A stretch of DNA of 21,910 bases from Pseudomonadota bacterium (GCA_018827585.1 JAHJXP010000269.1:1-21910); one strand, 5' to 3'. Numbered from the stretch's first letter, positions 15,102-21,910 are shown. The notes: generated by a model not told the origin, from the sequence alone. Made by a program: numbers and translations.

Positions 15102-16391
15102 ATGGTGGATTTTCCAAATATGTATCGCCTTCGTCAGACCTTTGACCGGACAGCGGTTGCGGATATTCCCGGTACGGTCCAGGCCGAATTGAAAAAGCTC
15201 GCTTTGGAGAAACGGGTCAGGCCGGGTCAGCGTATTGCCCTGACCGGAGGCAGCCGCGGCGTCGCCAACATCGGATTGATTCTGAAAACCGTCGTGGAGC
15301 ATCTAAAATCCATCGGGGCCAGGCCGTTTATTTTTCCCGCCATGGGCAGCCATGGCGGCGCCAAGGCGGAGGGGCAGACCGCCGTGCTGGCTCATTATAA
15401 CGTGACCGAGACGTTCACGGGCGCGCCGATTCTCTCCTCCATGGAAACGGTGGAGATCTCCAGAACGCCGGACGGGGTGCCGGTGTTTATCGACAAGAAC
15501 GCCTTCGAGGCGGACGGAATCATCGTCATCAACAGGATCAAGCCTCACACCAAATACAAGGCCTCCATTGAGAGCGGGCTGATGAAAATGATGGCCATCG
15601 GCATGGGCAAGCAGAAGGGCGCCGAGTATTATCACAAGGCCGCGCTTCAGTACACCTTTCCCAAGATCATCGTCGACGCCGGCCGGGAAGTTCTCAAAAA
15701 GGCGCCCATTCTCTGCGGCTTGGGCCTTGTGGAGAACGGCTACGATGAAACAGCTCTGATCGCCGCCTTGCCTCCTGAAGAGCTGGAGGTTCGGGAAAAG
15801 GAGCTCTTGACCCTGGCCAAGCGGATGATGCCCCGTCTCCCCTTCAATGAAATAGACCTTCTGATCATCGATGAGATGGGAAAAGACATCAGCGGCATGG
15901 GCATCGATTCGAATATTACCGGACGAAACCGCGATACGCTGGGAGTTTTCCCCCATCCCGTTCATGCCACACGGGTCTTTGTCAGGGATTTAACCCCTTC
16001 CTCCAGTGGGAACGCTACGGGGATAGGACTGGCGGATCTAACCACCAAGAGGCTGGTGGATAAGATCGACCGTTTATCCATGTACATGAACTGCATCACC
16101 GGCATCAGCCTCGAAAAGGCGGCGATCCCCATGTACTTTGAAACGGATCGGGAATGCATCCGGGTTGCTTTGGGGTCCATCGGTCTGATCCCTGCCGAAA
16201 AGAGCCGTATTGTCCGCATAAAAAACACGCTCCACCTGGATGAGGTGGAGGTTTCCGAAATCTATGGGGAAGAAATCCCCGGCAGGCCGGATCTTGAGAT
16301 TCTTGAGGGCCCCCGTCCCGTGTCTTTTGACGCCCGGGGCAATCTTGTAACCCTGGCCGTACGTGGCGCCGCCCGGAAAGGGGACAACTAA
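15102..16391 (+). CDS. LarA-like (DUF2088, lactate racemase domain) protein
   Basis: 429-aa protein related to the N-terminal domain of the nickel-pincer lactate racemase LarA. Recognisable elements are TGGSRGVANIGLILKTVVEHL, PAMGSHGGAKAEGQ (His84 at the position of a LarA active-site His), RIKPHTKYKASIESGLMKMM (His149, Lys151/153) and IGMGKQKGA. These match the His/Lys pattern that binds the nickel-pincer nucleotide in LarA, but the C-terminal half differs from true LarA and the substrate is unknown; racemase or epimerase activity on a 2-hydroxy acid is an inference. No larB, larC or larE cofactor-synthesis genes are in the window. AGGAGGTTCTT directly precedes ATG 15102. Single-gene unit with its own promoter, inverted-repeat operator candidate and terminator. 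No signal peptide. Confidence 0.75.
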   Translation: MVDFPNMYRLRQTFDRTAVADIPGTVQAELKKLALEKRVRPGQRIALTGGSRGVANIGLILKTVVEHLKSIGARPFIFPAMGSHGGAKAEGQTAVLAHYNVTETFTGAPILSSMETVEISRTPDGVPVFIDKNAFEADGIIVINRIKPHTKYKASIESGLMKMMAIGMGKQKGAEYYHKAALQYTFPKIIVDAGREVLKKAPILCGLGLVENGYDETALIAALPPEELEVREKELLTLAKRMMPRLPFNEIDLLIIDEMGKDISGMGIDSNITGRNRDTLGVFPHPVHATRVFVRDLTPSSSGNATGIGLADLTTKRLVDKIDRLSMYMNCITGISLEKAAIPMYFETDRECIRVALGSIGLIPAEKSRIVRIKNTLHLDEVEVSEIYGEEIPGRPDLEILEGPRPVSFDARGNLVTLAVRGAARKGDN

Positions 16392-16423
16392 GAAGGTCCC
16401 GGGGCCCGGGGAGCAGATGGTTC

Positions 16424-16451
16424 AAGGGGGACGCCCGCGTCCCCCTTTTTT
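16424..16451 (+). terminator. Intrinsic terminator after the LarA-like gene
   Basis: GGGGGACG (16426-16433) pairs with CGTCCCCC (16438-16445), extended by AA/TT and followed by six T. It sits 33 nt after the stop codon, between two converging genes. The minus-strand side lacks a T-run, so it mainly serves the plus-strand gene. Confidence 0.85.
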
Positions 16452-16468
16452 CCGCTATCCTGCCGGTT

Positions 16469-17716
16469 TTATGCCCAGCCGCGGAGTTTCATAGCCTCGA
16501 CGACGCGCTCCACCGCCACGACGTAGGCGGCCTGTCGCATGTTGATGTTGTACTTCTTCGAGGTGTTGAGGACCGCATGGTAGGCAGTGGTCATTTTTTT
16601 GTCCAGGCGCTTGTAGACATCCTCCGCCTCCCAGTAGTACATATAAAAATTCTGGACCATCTCGAAGTAGGAGACGGTCACGCCGCCCGCGTTGCAGAGG
16701 AAGTCGGGGATGACGTGGACGCCGTTCTTGTGGAGGATCTCATCGGCCTCGGGGGTCGTGGGACCATTGGCGAGCTCGGCGACGATTTTCGCCCGGATCC
16801 GCGGGGCATTCTCCTCGGTGATCACGTTTTCCAGGGCCGAGGGGAAGAGGATATCCACGTCCAGTTCGAGGAGTTCCGCATCGCTGATCGCCCTGGCGCC
16901 CGGGAAGTTGCAGACCGTGGAGGTCTTCGCCTTGTGTTTTCCGACGGCCTCCGCATCGAGCCCGCCGTCGCACAGGACGCACCCCTTCGAGTCGCTGACG
17001 GCGACGACCTTGGCGCCGAACATCGTCTGCGCGAGGCAGGCCGCATAGTAGCCCGCGTTTCCGTAACCCTGCACGGCGATGGTGGCCTTTGAAAGGTCGA
17101 TCCCCAGTTCCTTGGCCGCCTCGCGGACCGTGCAGAGACCGCCGCGAGCGGTCGCGTCGCCGCGGCCGGCGGATCCGCCGAGGGCGAGGGGTTTCCCGGT
17201 GATGGCGCCGAACTGGTTCTTCCCGGAGATCTTCGAAAACTCGTCCATCATCCAGGCCATCATCTGCGGGGTGGTGTAGACATCCGGTGCCGGGACGTCC
17301 TTCTCCGGGCCGATGATCCGTCCGACCTGGTCGATGTAGGCCCGGCACAGCCTCTCCAATTCGCCCTGGGACATCTCCTTGGGGTTGCAGATCACGCCGC
17401 CCTTTCCGCCGCCCAGGGGCAGATCGAGGAGCGAGCACTTCCAGGTCATCCAGGCGGCCAGCGCGCGGATGGTGTCGATGGTCTCATCGGGATGAAAACG
17501 GATTCCCCCCTTGCAGGGTCCCTTGGCGTCGTTGTACTGGACGCGGAATCCCTGGAAGACCTTTATGGAGCCGTCGTCCATGCGGACCGGAATCGAAACG
17601 TGGAGTTCGCGCGAGGGCACTCTCAGGATCGCCTGAACGCCTGGATCCAGATTTAAAATCTTTGCGCACTGATCGAGCTGCTGCTGTGCAACCGCAAATG
17701 GGTTAACTTTGGACAT
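16469..17716 (-). CDS. gdhA: Glutamate dehydrogenase (Glu/Leu/Phe/Val dehydrogenase family)
   Basis: 415-aa NAD(P)-dependent enzyme interconverting glutamate with 2-oxoglutarate and ammonium. The glutamate-binding region has YNDAKGPCKGGIRFHP (Lys69) and LPLGGGKGGV (catalytic Lys105), then PAPDVYTTPQMMAWMMDEF and KPLALGGSAGRGDATARGG. The Rossmann motif is GYGNAGYYAA, and PDFLCNAGGVTVSYFEMVQN closes the active site. GGGSAGR.DAT followed by ARGG rather than TGRG is a mild departure from common sequences. Length suits the hexameric ~420-aa class; cofactor preference is not clear from sequence. GGGAGAAAAATTTT precedes ATG 17716. It lies 47 nt downstream of the nrpR-like gene on the same strand with no terminator between, so the two are probably co-transcribed and nitrogen-regulated. 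Confidence 0.94.
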   Translation of the reverse strand: MSKVNPFAVAQQQLDQCAKILNLDPGVQAILRVPSRELHVSIPVRMDDGSIKVFQGFRVQYNDAKGPCKGGIRFHPDETIDTIRALAAWMTWKCSLLDLPLGGGKGGVICNPKEMSQGELERLCRAYIDQVGRIIGPEKDVPAPDVYTTPQMMAWMMDEFSKISGKNQFGAITGKPLALGGSAGRGDATARGGLCTVREAAKELGIDLSKATIAVQGYGNAGYYAACLAQTMFGAKVVAVSDSKGCVLCDGGLDAEAVGKHKAKTSTVCNFPGARAISDAELLELDVDILFPSALENVITEENAPRIRAKIVAELANGPTTPEADEILHKNGVHVIPDFLCNAGGVTVSYFEMVQNFYMYYWEAEDVYKRLDKKMTTAYHAVLNTSKKYNINMRQAAYVVAVERVVEAMKLRGWA

Positions 17717-17763
17717 AAAATTTTTCTCCCTTTTCTGAATGATTTTTTTGATGAAACTTTCTT

Positions 17764-18783
17764 TTATTTGCTCTTGCAGAGTTCCCAGAAATTCTGCAAT
17801 TTCTGATACTCCATGACGGTGGACATGGCCCGGTTTTCCACCTCGATGCCTGTCTCATGGGCGCAGGCGACGGGGTTGAGCCCTCCGTAGAGGATCATCC
17901 CCACGCGGTTCATGTCGACCGGGATCTGGCAGATCGGTTCTCCCCTTTCGCCGATGGAGAGTACGCCGCCGATTCCCGCGTTTTGGAGGCTTGCGATCAG
18001 CTCCTTGACAAGTTTCAGCGCCGGGACGGGAATCTCCCGGAAGTTGGCCAGGATCTTCCCCTCGCCCTTTTCCGCTGCCTGGCGGACGGAGGTCATCCGC
18101 CCCCGGATGAACACCTCCGAGGGATCGAGGGACGATCCGGAATAGTGGATGAGTTCGGCGAAGCGCAACGGTTTGCCGTCCTTGACCTGGAGGATGCCTC
18201 CGAACTTGGAGTCCATGGGGATGCCGCTCTTGAGGAGAATGCCGTTGACCACGATGCTGCAGACCGTGGCGAAACCGGTATAACCAGCCGGGACCGTCAG
18301 TTCGCCCAGCCGCTCGCCTTCATCGGCGCAGGCAATCAATTCACTTACGTGGATCCCTTTGCCGAAGGCGGGTTTCATCGACTCCAGCGCCTTCTTGAAG
18401 GATCTTCTTGGGAAAAAAGAGACATTGACGGGCAGGAGCCCCTGCCGCTTGTCCAGATCAAGGGCCGTCCGGAAGGCGAGGATCTCGATGCGGGAGATGG
18501 CCAGGCCGATCTTATCGTGAACCCGGGCGTTGCCGATCTCCTCGATTCCCAGCTCAGTTATGGCTCTGCCGTCATGCTGGCCGATGAGCCGGGTCAGTCC
18601 GCGGTCGTCCATCAGCTTCAGATGGTAGCGGACTGCGCGCTCGCTGAGCGTTACGCCGCGGTCCTGCATGCGCCTGGAGATAAGACGGGCGCCGACCGGC
18701 TCACGGGACTCGTGGAGGATCCTGAGGATGAGGATGATCTTCTTCTCGATATCTTCAACGTTGAAAATCTGCTTGATCGGCAT
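17764..18783 (-). CDS. NrpR-type (DUF128) transcriptional regulator
   Basis: 339-aa repressor-type protein. The N-terminal winged helix (about 11-70; KKIILILRILHESREPVGARLISRRM, SERAVRYHLKLMDDRGL) is of the kind placed before NrpR domains. One NrpR/DUF128 regulatory domain fills residues ~90-335, with VNVSFFPRRSFKKAL, VPAGYTGFATVCSIVVNGILL, GGILQVKDGKPLRFAELIHYSGSSLDP and GMILYGGLNPVACAHETGI. In methanogens NrpR senses 2-oxoglutarate and represses nitrogen-assimilation genes, which fits glutamate dehydrogenase downstream. The archaeal protein can carry two regulatory domains; here there is one. The start at 18783 has AAGGA 7 nt upstream and begins the HTH; a longer frame to 18915 would read back into the preceding terminator. 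Ligand and target are inferred. Confidence 0.85.
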   Translation of the reverse strand: MPIKQIFNVEDIEKKIILILRILHESREPVGARLISRRMQDRGVTLSERAVRYHLKLMDDRGLTRLIGQHDGRAITELGIEEIGNARVHDKIGLAISRIEILAFRTALDLDKRQGLLPVNVSFFPRRSFKKALESMKPAFGKGIHVSELIACADEGERLGELTVPAGYTGFATVCSIVVNGILLKSGIPMDSKFGGILQVKDGKPLRFAELIHYSGSSLDPSEVFIRGRMTSVRQAAEKGEGKILANFREIPVPALKLVKELIASLQNAGIGGVLSIGERGEPICQIPVDMNRVGMILYGGLNPVACAHETGIEVENRAMSTVMEYQKLQNFWELCKSK

Positions 18784-18802
18784 CGGTAATCCTTTGCCGA
18801 TG

Positions 18803-18831
18803 CCTCTAACATGACACCGATCCGCTGTCAA
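18803..18831 (-). promoter_or_regulatory. Candidate promoter/operator of the nrpR-gdh unit
   Basis: Minus strand TTGACA (18831-18826), 17-nt spacer and weak -10 TAGAGG (18808-18803), close to the nrpR ATG. An inverted repeat TGACA-N9-TGTCA (18812-18830) spans the -35 and spacer and could be an autoregulatory site. It differs from the GGAA-N6-TTCC operator of methanogen NrpR. Confidence 0.4.
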
Positions 18832-18872
18832 TAGAAAATTCAAAATAAAATATTGCCGGTGCCGTTCCAGCG

Positions 18873-18912
18873 AAAAAAAAGCCTCCCTCCGGGGTTTCCC
18901 CCGGAGGGAGGC
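18873..18912 (-). terminator. Strong intrinsic terminator of the uxaA-aldolase operon
   Basis: Minus-strand stem of 14 bp, GCCTCCCTCCGGGG pairing with CCCCGGAGGGAGGC across a 4-nt loop, followed by eight T. It separates the aldolase gene from the nrpR promoter. Confidence 0.95.
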
Positions 18913-18973
18913 CATGGTGTCGGTCGCCCGTCTCCGTACCGGTTTGCCGATATGGGGGGTTCCTGAGAAATCG

Positions 18974-19873
18974 TCAACCCTTCGCCTGGGAAAGAAAGCC
19001 CGTCCTCATCAGGACCTTGCGGAGCTCTTCCCGCTCCGCCTCTTTGAGGGGCAGCAGCGGCGGACGGGGGTCTCCGCCGTAAAGACCGATCATCTCCATG
19101 GCGGCCTTGAGCCCGGGGATGCCCCATCTGGCCGTCACCGCATTGTTGCTGTCGATGAGGTTCATCTGCAGGTCCCGGGCCTCTTTGAGCTTTCCGTCCT
19201 CGAAGAGTTTCTGCAGGCGGGCGCACTCGTTCGGGAAAATATTGGCCAGGGCCAGGGTGCCCCCCGTGGCGCCGAGGACGAGGCTGGTGAGGAGGAAGCT
19301 CGCCGACCCCGCGAAGACGGAAAAATCCGCCGGCGAGTTCCGGATGGTGTCGGCGATCTGGACGATATTGCCGCCGCTGTCCTTGATGCCGATGATGTTC
19401 GGGTGCTTCGCCAGTTCGGCGGTGAGTTTGGCCGAAATGTTGATCCCCGTGTTGCGCGGCATGTTGTAGAGGATGACCGGCAGCGGAGAGGCGTCGGCCA
19501 CGTCGGTGAAGAAACGGGCCAGGACCTGATCGTTCATCTCCCCCTTGTAGTAGTTGGGCGTCACGACCAGGACCGCATCGGCCCCCGCTTCCGCCGCCTG
19601 TTCATTGAGGTGGATCGTCTCCGCCGTTGATTCGGCGCCGGTTCCCGCGACGACGGGTTTCTTCCCCTTTGCCCGGGCGCAGACGAACCGCATCAGTTCT
19701 TCCTTTTCCTGCGGGGTCAGCAGGACGAATTCCCCGTTGGAACCCATGACCACGATCCCGGTCATGTCCGACCCCAGCCAGAAAACCAGGTTCTTCTCCA
19801 GCTTATCGTAGGCGATCTCTCCACCAGCGAACGGCGTCGCGATCGGTGCGTAGATACCATGAAGCTTGAACAT
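18974..19873 (-). CDS. DapA-superfamily aldolase, most like 4-hydroxy-2-oxoglutarate aldolase
   Basis: 299-aa (beta/alpha)8 Schiff-base lyase. Lys164 in IGIKDSGGN is the imine-forming lysine and Tyr136 in ILYNMPRNTGI the catalytic tyrosine. True dihydrodipicolinate synthases carry GTTGE; here the loop is GSNGEF (44-49), so lysine synthesis is unlikely. From memory of the human HOGA1 sequence, several stretches agree closely: GSNGEF.FLT, VVTP.YY.G.M, HPNI.G.KDSGG, FGIPGLK-like RWGIPGLKAAMEMIGLYGG, and PL.PL...E...LR. HOGA1 splits 4-hydroxy-2-oxoglutarate to pyruvate and glyoxylate. Another 2-keto-3-deoxy-acid aldolase role is possible. GGAGG lies 8 nt before ATG 19873. Last gene after the two UxaA-type subunits. 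Confidence 0.88.
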   Translation of the reverse strand: MFKLHGIYAPIATPFAGGEIAYDKLEKNLVFWLGSDMTGIVVMGSNGEFVLLTPQEKEELMRFVCARAKGKKPVVAGTGAESTAETIHLNEQAAEAGADAVLVVTPNYYKGEMNDQVLARFFTDVADASPLPVILYNMPRNTGINISAKLTAELAKHPNIIGIKDSGGNIVQIADTIRNSPADFSVFAGSASFLLTSLVLGATGGTLALANIFPNECARLQKLFEDGKLKEARDLQMNLIDSNNAVTARWGIPGLKAAMEMIGLYGGDPRPPLLPLKEAEREELRKVLMRTGFLSQAKG

Positions 19874-19972
19874 CAAATATACCTCCTTTTTTCTTATTGG
19901 GTGCTTTTTGTTTAATTGAGACGCTGCGTTTTCTCCCCGACTTGGGTCGAGGGGTCCGCCCGGCCCGTTTGC

Positions 19973-21133
19973 TCAGATCCGGGTGATGCAGAACAGCTCG
20001 TCATGCCCCAGCAGCTCCGCCCGGGTAGGTTCTCCGGATGCGACACAAAGGACCTTTTCCAGCAGTTCCGCCCCTACCTCCGCGATGGACGCGCCCTCCA
20101 CGATCGGGCCGGCGTTGAAGTCGAGGTTGAACCTCATCCGCTCGAACGTGGCGCTGTTGCCGGTGATCTTGATGACCGGCACGCCGGGGAAACCGGTCGG
20201 CGTCCCGCGGCCCGTGGTGAAGACGACCGCCTGGCAGCCGGAGGCGACCAGCCCTGTGACTGCCTCTCCGTCATGGCCCACGCAGTCCAGCAGAAAGAGT
20301 CCGCGTCCTGCGGGCCATTCCCCGTATCCTGCGACGCCGCTGATCGGGGAGATCCCCGCCTTGTATATCCCGCCCAGCGCCTTCTCGACGACGGTGGTTA
20401 TCCCTCCGTCCTCGTTGCCCGGGGAGATCAGGGCCGAACGGTGCTGCAGCTCCGCCGAAGCCGTGGCAATACTCAGCCTCTTTTCCATGTTGCCGATCGC
20501 CGTCAGGATATCTCCGGCGACCTTCGGATTTGCGGCCCGGCCGGCGAGGATCTGTTCTGCGCCGATGAGCTCCGTGACCTCGGTGAAGATCGCCCGGCCG
20601 CCCCCGCCGACAATCCGGTCGGCGACCCAGCCGAGGGCGGGGTTGGCGGCCATTCCGGAGGTGGCGTCCGTCCCGCCGCACTTGAGCCCGAGGCAGAACT
20701 CCGAAAGGGGAAATTCCTCGCGCCGCTGCCGGGAGGCCTCTTCCGCCAGCCGGCCGGCCAGTTTGATCCCTTTTTCGATCGCCCGGAGGGTGTCGCCCTC
20801 TTCCTGGATCACCAGCATCTCGACCGGTTTCCCCGCGGCGGCGATGCTCTCTGCCAGCTCCCGGGCGCGGAAACGTTCGCAGCCCAGGCCGACCACCACC
20901 GCGCCGGAGAAATTGGGATGCCTCCCAAGCCCTTTCAGGCCGCGGGCGGTCAGTTCCAGATCCAGGCCGACCTGGCTGCAGCCGACCGGGTGACAGAAAT
21001 CCACCGCGCCGGCGACGTGTTCGGCGATCCGCCGGGCGACGGTATTGGCGCAGAACACGGAGGGAATGACGGCGACCAGGTTCCGGATTCCCGGCAATCC
21101 CTGGGGTCTGGGATATCCCTGAAACGTTTTCAT
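19973..21133 (-). CDS. UxaA-family hydro-lyase, large subunit (altronate/galactarate dehydratase type)
   Basis: 386-aa large subunit of a sugar-acid dehydratase or related lyase. It begins MKTFQGYPRPQGLPGIRN and carries family signatures: FCHPVGCSQ and VVVGLGCER in the N-terminal half, GLKCGGTDATSGMAANPALG with ELIGAEQIL in the middle, then GNEDGGITTVVEKALGG, CVGHDGEAVTGLVASGCQAVVFTTGRGTPTG and ERMRFNLDFNAGPI. Cys and His residues in these motifs match those binding the catalytic iron in GarD/UxaA enzymes. Unlike E. coli UxaA, the SAF domain is on a separate gene (21281-21568), as in sulfolactate sulfo-lyase SuyAB and some split dehydratases. Substrate cannot be read from sequence; the downstream aldolase suggests dehydration to a 2-keto-3-deoxy acid. 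GAGGTATA precedes the ATG. Confidence 0.88.
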   Translation of the reverse strand: MKTFQGYPRPQGLPGIRNLVAVIPSVFCANTVARRIAEHVAGAVDFCHPVGCSQVGLDLELTARGLKGLGRHPNFSGAVVVGLGCERFRARELAESIAAAGKPVEMLVIQEEGDTLRAIEKGIKLAGRLAEEASRQRREEFPLSEFCLGLKCGGTDATSGMAANPALGWVADRIVGGGGRAIFTEVTELIGAEQILAGRAANPKVAGDILTAIGNMEKRLSIATASAELQHRSALISPGNEDGGITTVVEKALGGIYKAGISPISGVAGYGEWPAGRGLFLLDCVGHDGEAVTGLVASGCQAVVFTTGRGTPTGFPGVPVIKITGNSATFERMRFNLDFNAGPIVEGASIAEVGAELLEKVLCVASGEPTRAELLGHDELFCITRI

Positions 21134-21153
21134 TTAATAAATATACCTCAAAT

Positions 21154-21192
21154 CTCCCTCCCCCTTGACGGGGGAGGGTCAGGGTGGGGGTG
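21154..21192. repeat. GC-rich hairpin repeat, inverted copy of 1235-1272
   Basis: Reads CTCCCTCCCCCTTGACGGGG, followed by GAGGGTCAGGGTGGGGGTG; its reverse complement matches 1235-1272 over ~37 bp with one or two changes. It lies between the two UxaA-type subunit genes. Confidence 0.7.
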
Positions 21193-21225
21193 ATAATGGG
21201 CCGTATCTTTGCGTATTATTTTCCC

Positions 21226-21283
21226 CTCCCCTTAGTCCCCTCCCGCCGGGGGAGGGGAAAATTTACTTTTTACGAGGGCGTCA
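21226..21283. repeat. Second hairpin joined to a palindromic-repeat arm, at the stop of the SAF subunit gene
   Basis: CCCTCCCGCCGGGGGAGGGG forms a short-loop hairpin (about 21238-21257), with an additional CCCCTCCCC on the left. A few A/T bases later comes ACTTTTTACGAGGGCGTCA (21265-21283), a single arm of the long repeat whose last TCA is the complement of the SAF-gene TGA stop. It would form a hairpin in the operon mRNA between the two subunit genes. Confidence 0.6.
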
Positions 21284-21568
21284 AGTTTCGGTTTCATGGC
21301 CGCGCCGGCAGTAGACGTTGTGCAGGTGGATCCAGTCGCCGGCGGCGATCGCCGCCTGGGCGCACCCGATCTCCTCGCCGTACTTGATGATCGGCTGGTG
21401 GACGGTCAGGTTGCCGAGGGCGATTTTATGGCCGAATCCGATTGCCTGGCGCGCCTGCAGACGCAATGTCCCCGTATCGGTGACCACCTCGACCGTTTCC
21501 CCCGCTCCGACATCGGCCATAAGCACGGCGACATTGTCGCGCGCATTTATTTTCAGGGCCTTGGCCAT
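21281..21568 (-). CDS. UxaA-family hydro-lyase, small SAF-domain subunit
   Basis: 95-aa SAF-domain protein, the N-terminal piece of altronate/galactarate-type dehydratases made as a separate subunit. It shows VAVLMADVGAGETVEV, then the conserved AIGFGHKIALGNL and IIKYGEEIGCAQAAIAAGDWIHLHNV, where the GHK and HLHN histidines are characteristic. SuyA of sulfolactate sulfo-lyase and the small subunits of split dehydratases look alike at this level. AAAGGAG lies ~10 nt before the ATG. First gene of the operon; the large subunit follows after 147 nt filled with hairpin repeats, an unusually large gap for two subunits of one enzyme. The stop codon abuts a repeat arm. Confidence 0.87.
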   Translation of the reverse strand: MAKALKINARDNVAVLMADVGAGETVEVVTDTGTLRLQARQAIGFGHKIALGNLTVHQPIIKYGEEIGCAQAAIAAGDWIHLHNVYCRRGHETET

Positions 21569-21665
21569 GATTTTCTTGCTCCTTTGCTCAGGTTGTCAAA
21601 ACCCTCCCGTTTCATACCCCTGAATCCGGACACGGGTTTATGATCCCCATGGGAAAGCCGGTTAT

Positions 21666-21694
21666 CCCCTATCCGAGCATTGCCGCGTTGTCAA
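21666..21694 (-). promoter_or_regulatory. Candidate promoter of the uxaA-aldolase operon
   Basis: Minus strand TTGACA (21694-21689), 17-nt spacer, weak -10 TAGGGG (21671-21666). The -35 is perfect but the -10 poor, suggesting a need for an activator. About 90 nt of leader would follow to the SAF-subunit ATG. Confidence 0.35.
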
Positions 21695-21715
21695 GACCTT
21701 TTCCCGGGCAACCTT

Positions 21716-21841
21716 GACGGCTTTGTAAAAAGTCCGGATGCTGCGTTGCGCTTCACCCTTCGTCATTGCGGCGTACACCAAAGTACGCCTCACTCCTCAG
21801 GGTTCGCGCGCCTTGCCTGCGGACTTTTTTACAAAGCCGTC
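21716..21841. repeat. Long palindromic intergenic repeat, copy 3 (126 bp)
   Basis: Best-preserved termini: GACGGCTTTGTAAAAAGTCC at the left and the complementary GGACTTTTTTACAAAGCCGTC at the right differ by one base. The interior matches copy 1 nearly base for base. The downstream flank (21842-21880) repeats the flank of copy 1 and holds another arm, GACTTTTTACGAGTTCGTCA (21861-21880). Yet another left end, GACGGCTTTTT, begins at 21886 and is cut by the window end. Confidence 0.88.
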
Positions 21842-21910
21842 CCCAGTTCAAGGCTTATATGACTTTTTACGAGTTCGTCAACATTGACGGCTTTTTCTCT
21901 CCTGCGGGCC

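Noticed and set aside
17857..18789. 310-codon plus-strand frame opposite the nrpR-like gene
   Set aside because: Asp/Glu/Gly-rich shadow without motifs; the minus strand encodes a recognisable winged-helix plus NrpR domain.
18974..19873. Annotation as dihydrodipicolinate synthase (dapA) for lysine biosynthesis
   Set aside because: The GTTGE threonine pair is replaced by GSNGE, and the operon context is sugar-acid breakdown, not lysine synthesis.
19916..21193. 425-codon plus-strand frame opposite the UxaA-type large subunit
   Set aside because: Shadow of a clear family member; it also runs into the GC-rich repeat.

Overview
The window is GC-rich apart from one AT-rich stretch. It looks like chromosome of an anaerobic member of the former Deltaproteobacteria, most like Syntrophales/Syntrophobacterales. 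That placement is an inference from gene content (pgpA-cinA-thpR-recA-recX-alaS order, an NrpR-type regulator beside glutamate dehydrogenase, a LarA-like protein, a split UxaA-family dehydratase) and from abundant long palindromic intergenic repeats. No rRNA, tRNA, CRISPR array or insertion sequence with a transposase was seen.

Layout. (1) 1-374, minus: the 5' part of a Y-family DNA polymerase gene cut by the window edge. Its promoter carries a perfect LexA-type palindrome filling the -35/-10 spacer. (2) 671-7429, plus: a tightly packed housekeeping run of pgpA (apparently CTG start), cinA, thpR, recA, recX and alaS, with several overlapping reading frames, ended by a good intrinsic terminator. 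(3) 7436-9917: a gene remnant, then an AT-rich island with a TlpA-like lipoprotein and a HigBA-type toxin-antitoxin pair. The pair is bracketed by two diverged 69-bp direct repeats. (4) 10040-11129, minus: a small lipoprotein and a flavodoxin. Diverging from them, at 11290, is a small three-helix membrane protein. (5) 11601-14570, minus: a large M16C zinc peptidase. (6) 15102-16391, plus: a LarA-like (DUF2088) protein with a promoter/inverted-repeat pair upstream and an intrinsic terminator downstream. (7) 18783-16469, minus: an nrpR-like regulator followed by glutamate dehydrogenase, apparently one transcription unit. (8) 21568-18974, minus: UxaA-type small (SAF) and large subunits followed by a 4-hydroxy-2-oxoglutarate-aldolase-like enzyme, ended by a very strong terminator.

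How the genes fit together. Region 2 joins DNA repair (recA/recX, with the divergent SOS polymerase) to tRNA charging, RNA end processing, NAD/nucleotide salvage and phospholipid synthesis. Region 7 looks like a nitrogen-control unit in which a putative 2-oxoglutarate-sensing repressor precedes the enzyme that makes and consumes 2-oxoglutarate. Region 8 reads as a short sugar-acid catabolic pathway of dehydration then aldol cleavage. If the aldolase really is 4-hydroxy-2-oxoglutarate specific, the substrate would be a five-carbon aldaric acid, giving pyruvate plus glyoxylate.

Running through the window is a family of about 125-bp nearly full-length palindromes: three full copies and several single arms. 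The single arms abut or form the 3' ends of genes, and two are joined to a second, GC-rich hairpin repeat. The most notable points are this repeat system, the LexA operator, the repeat-bracketed toxin-antitoxin pair, the nrpR-gdh unit and the dehydratase/aldolase operon.
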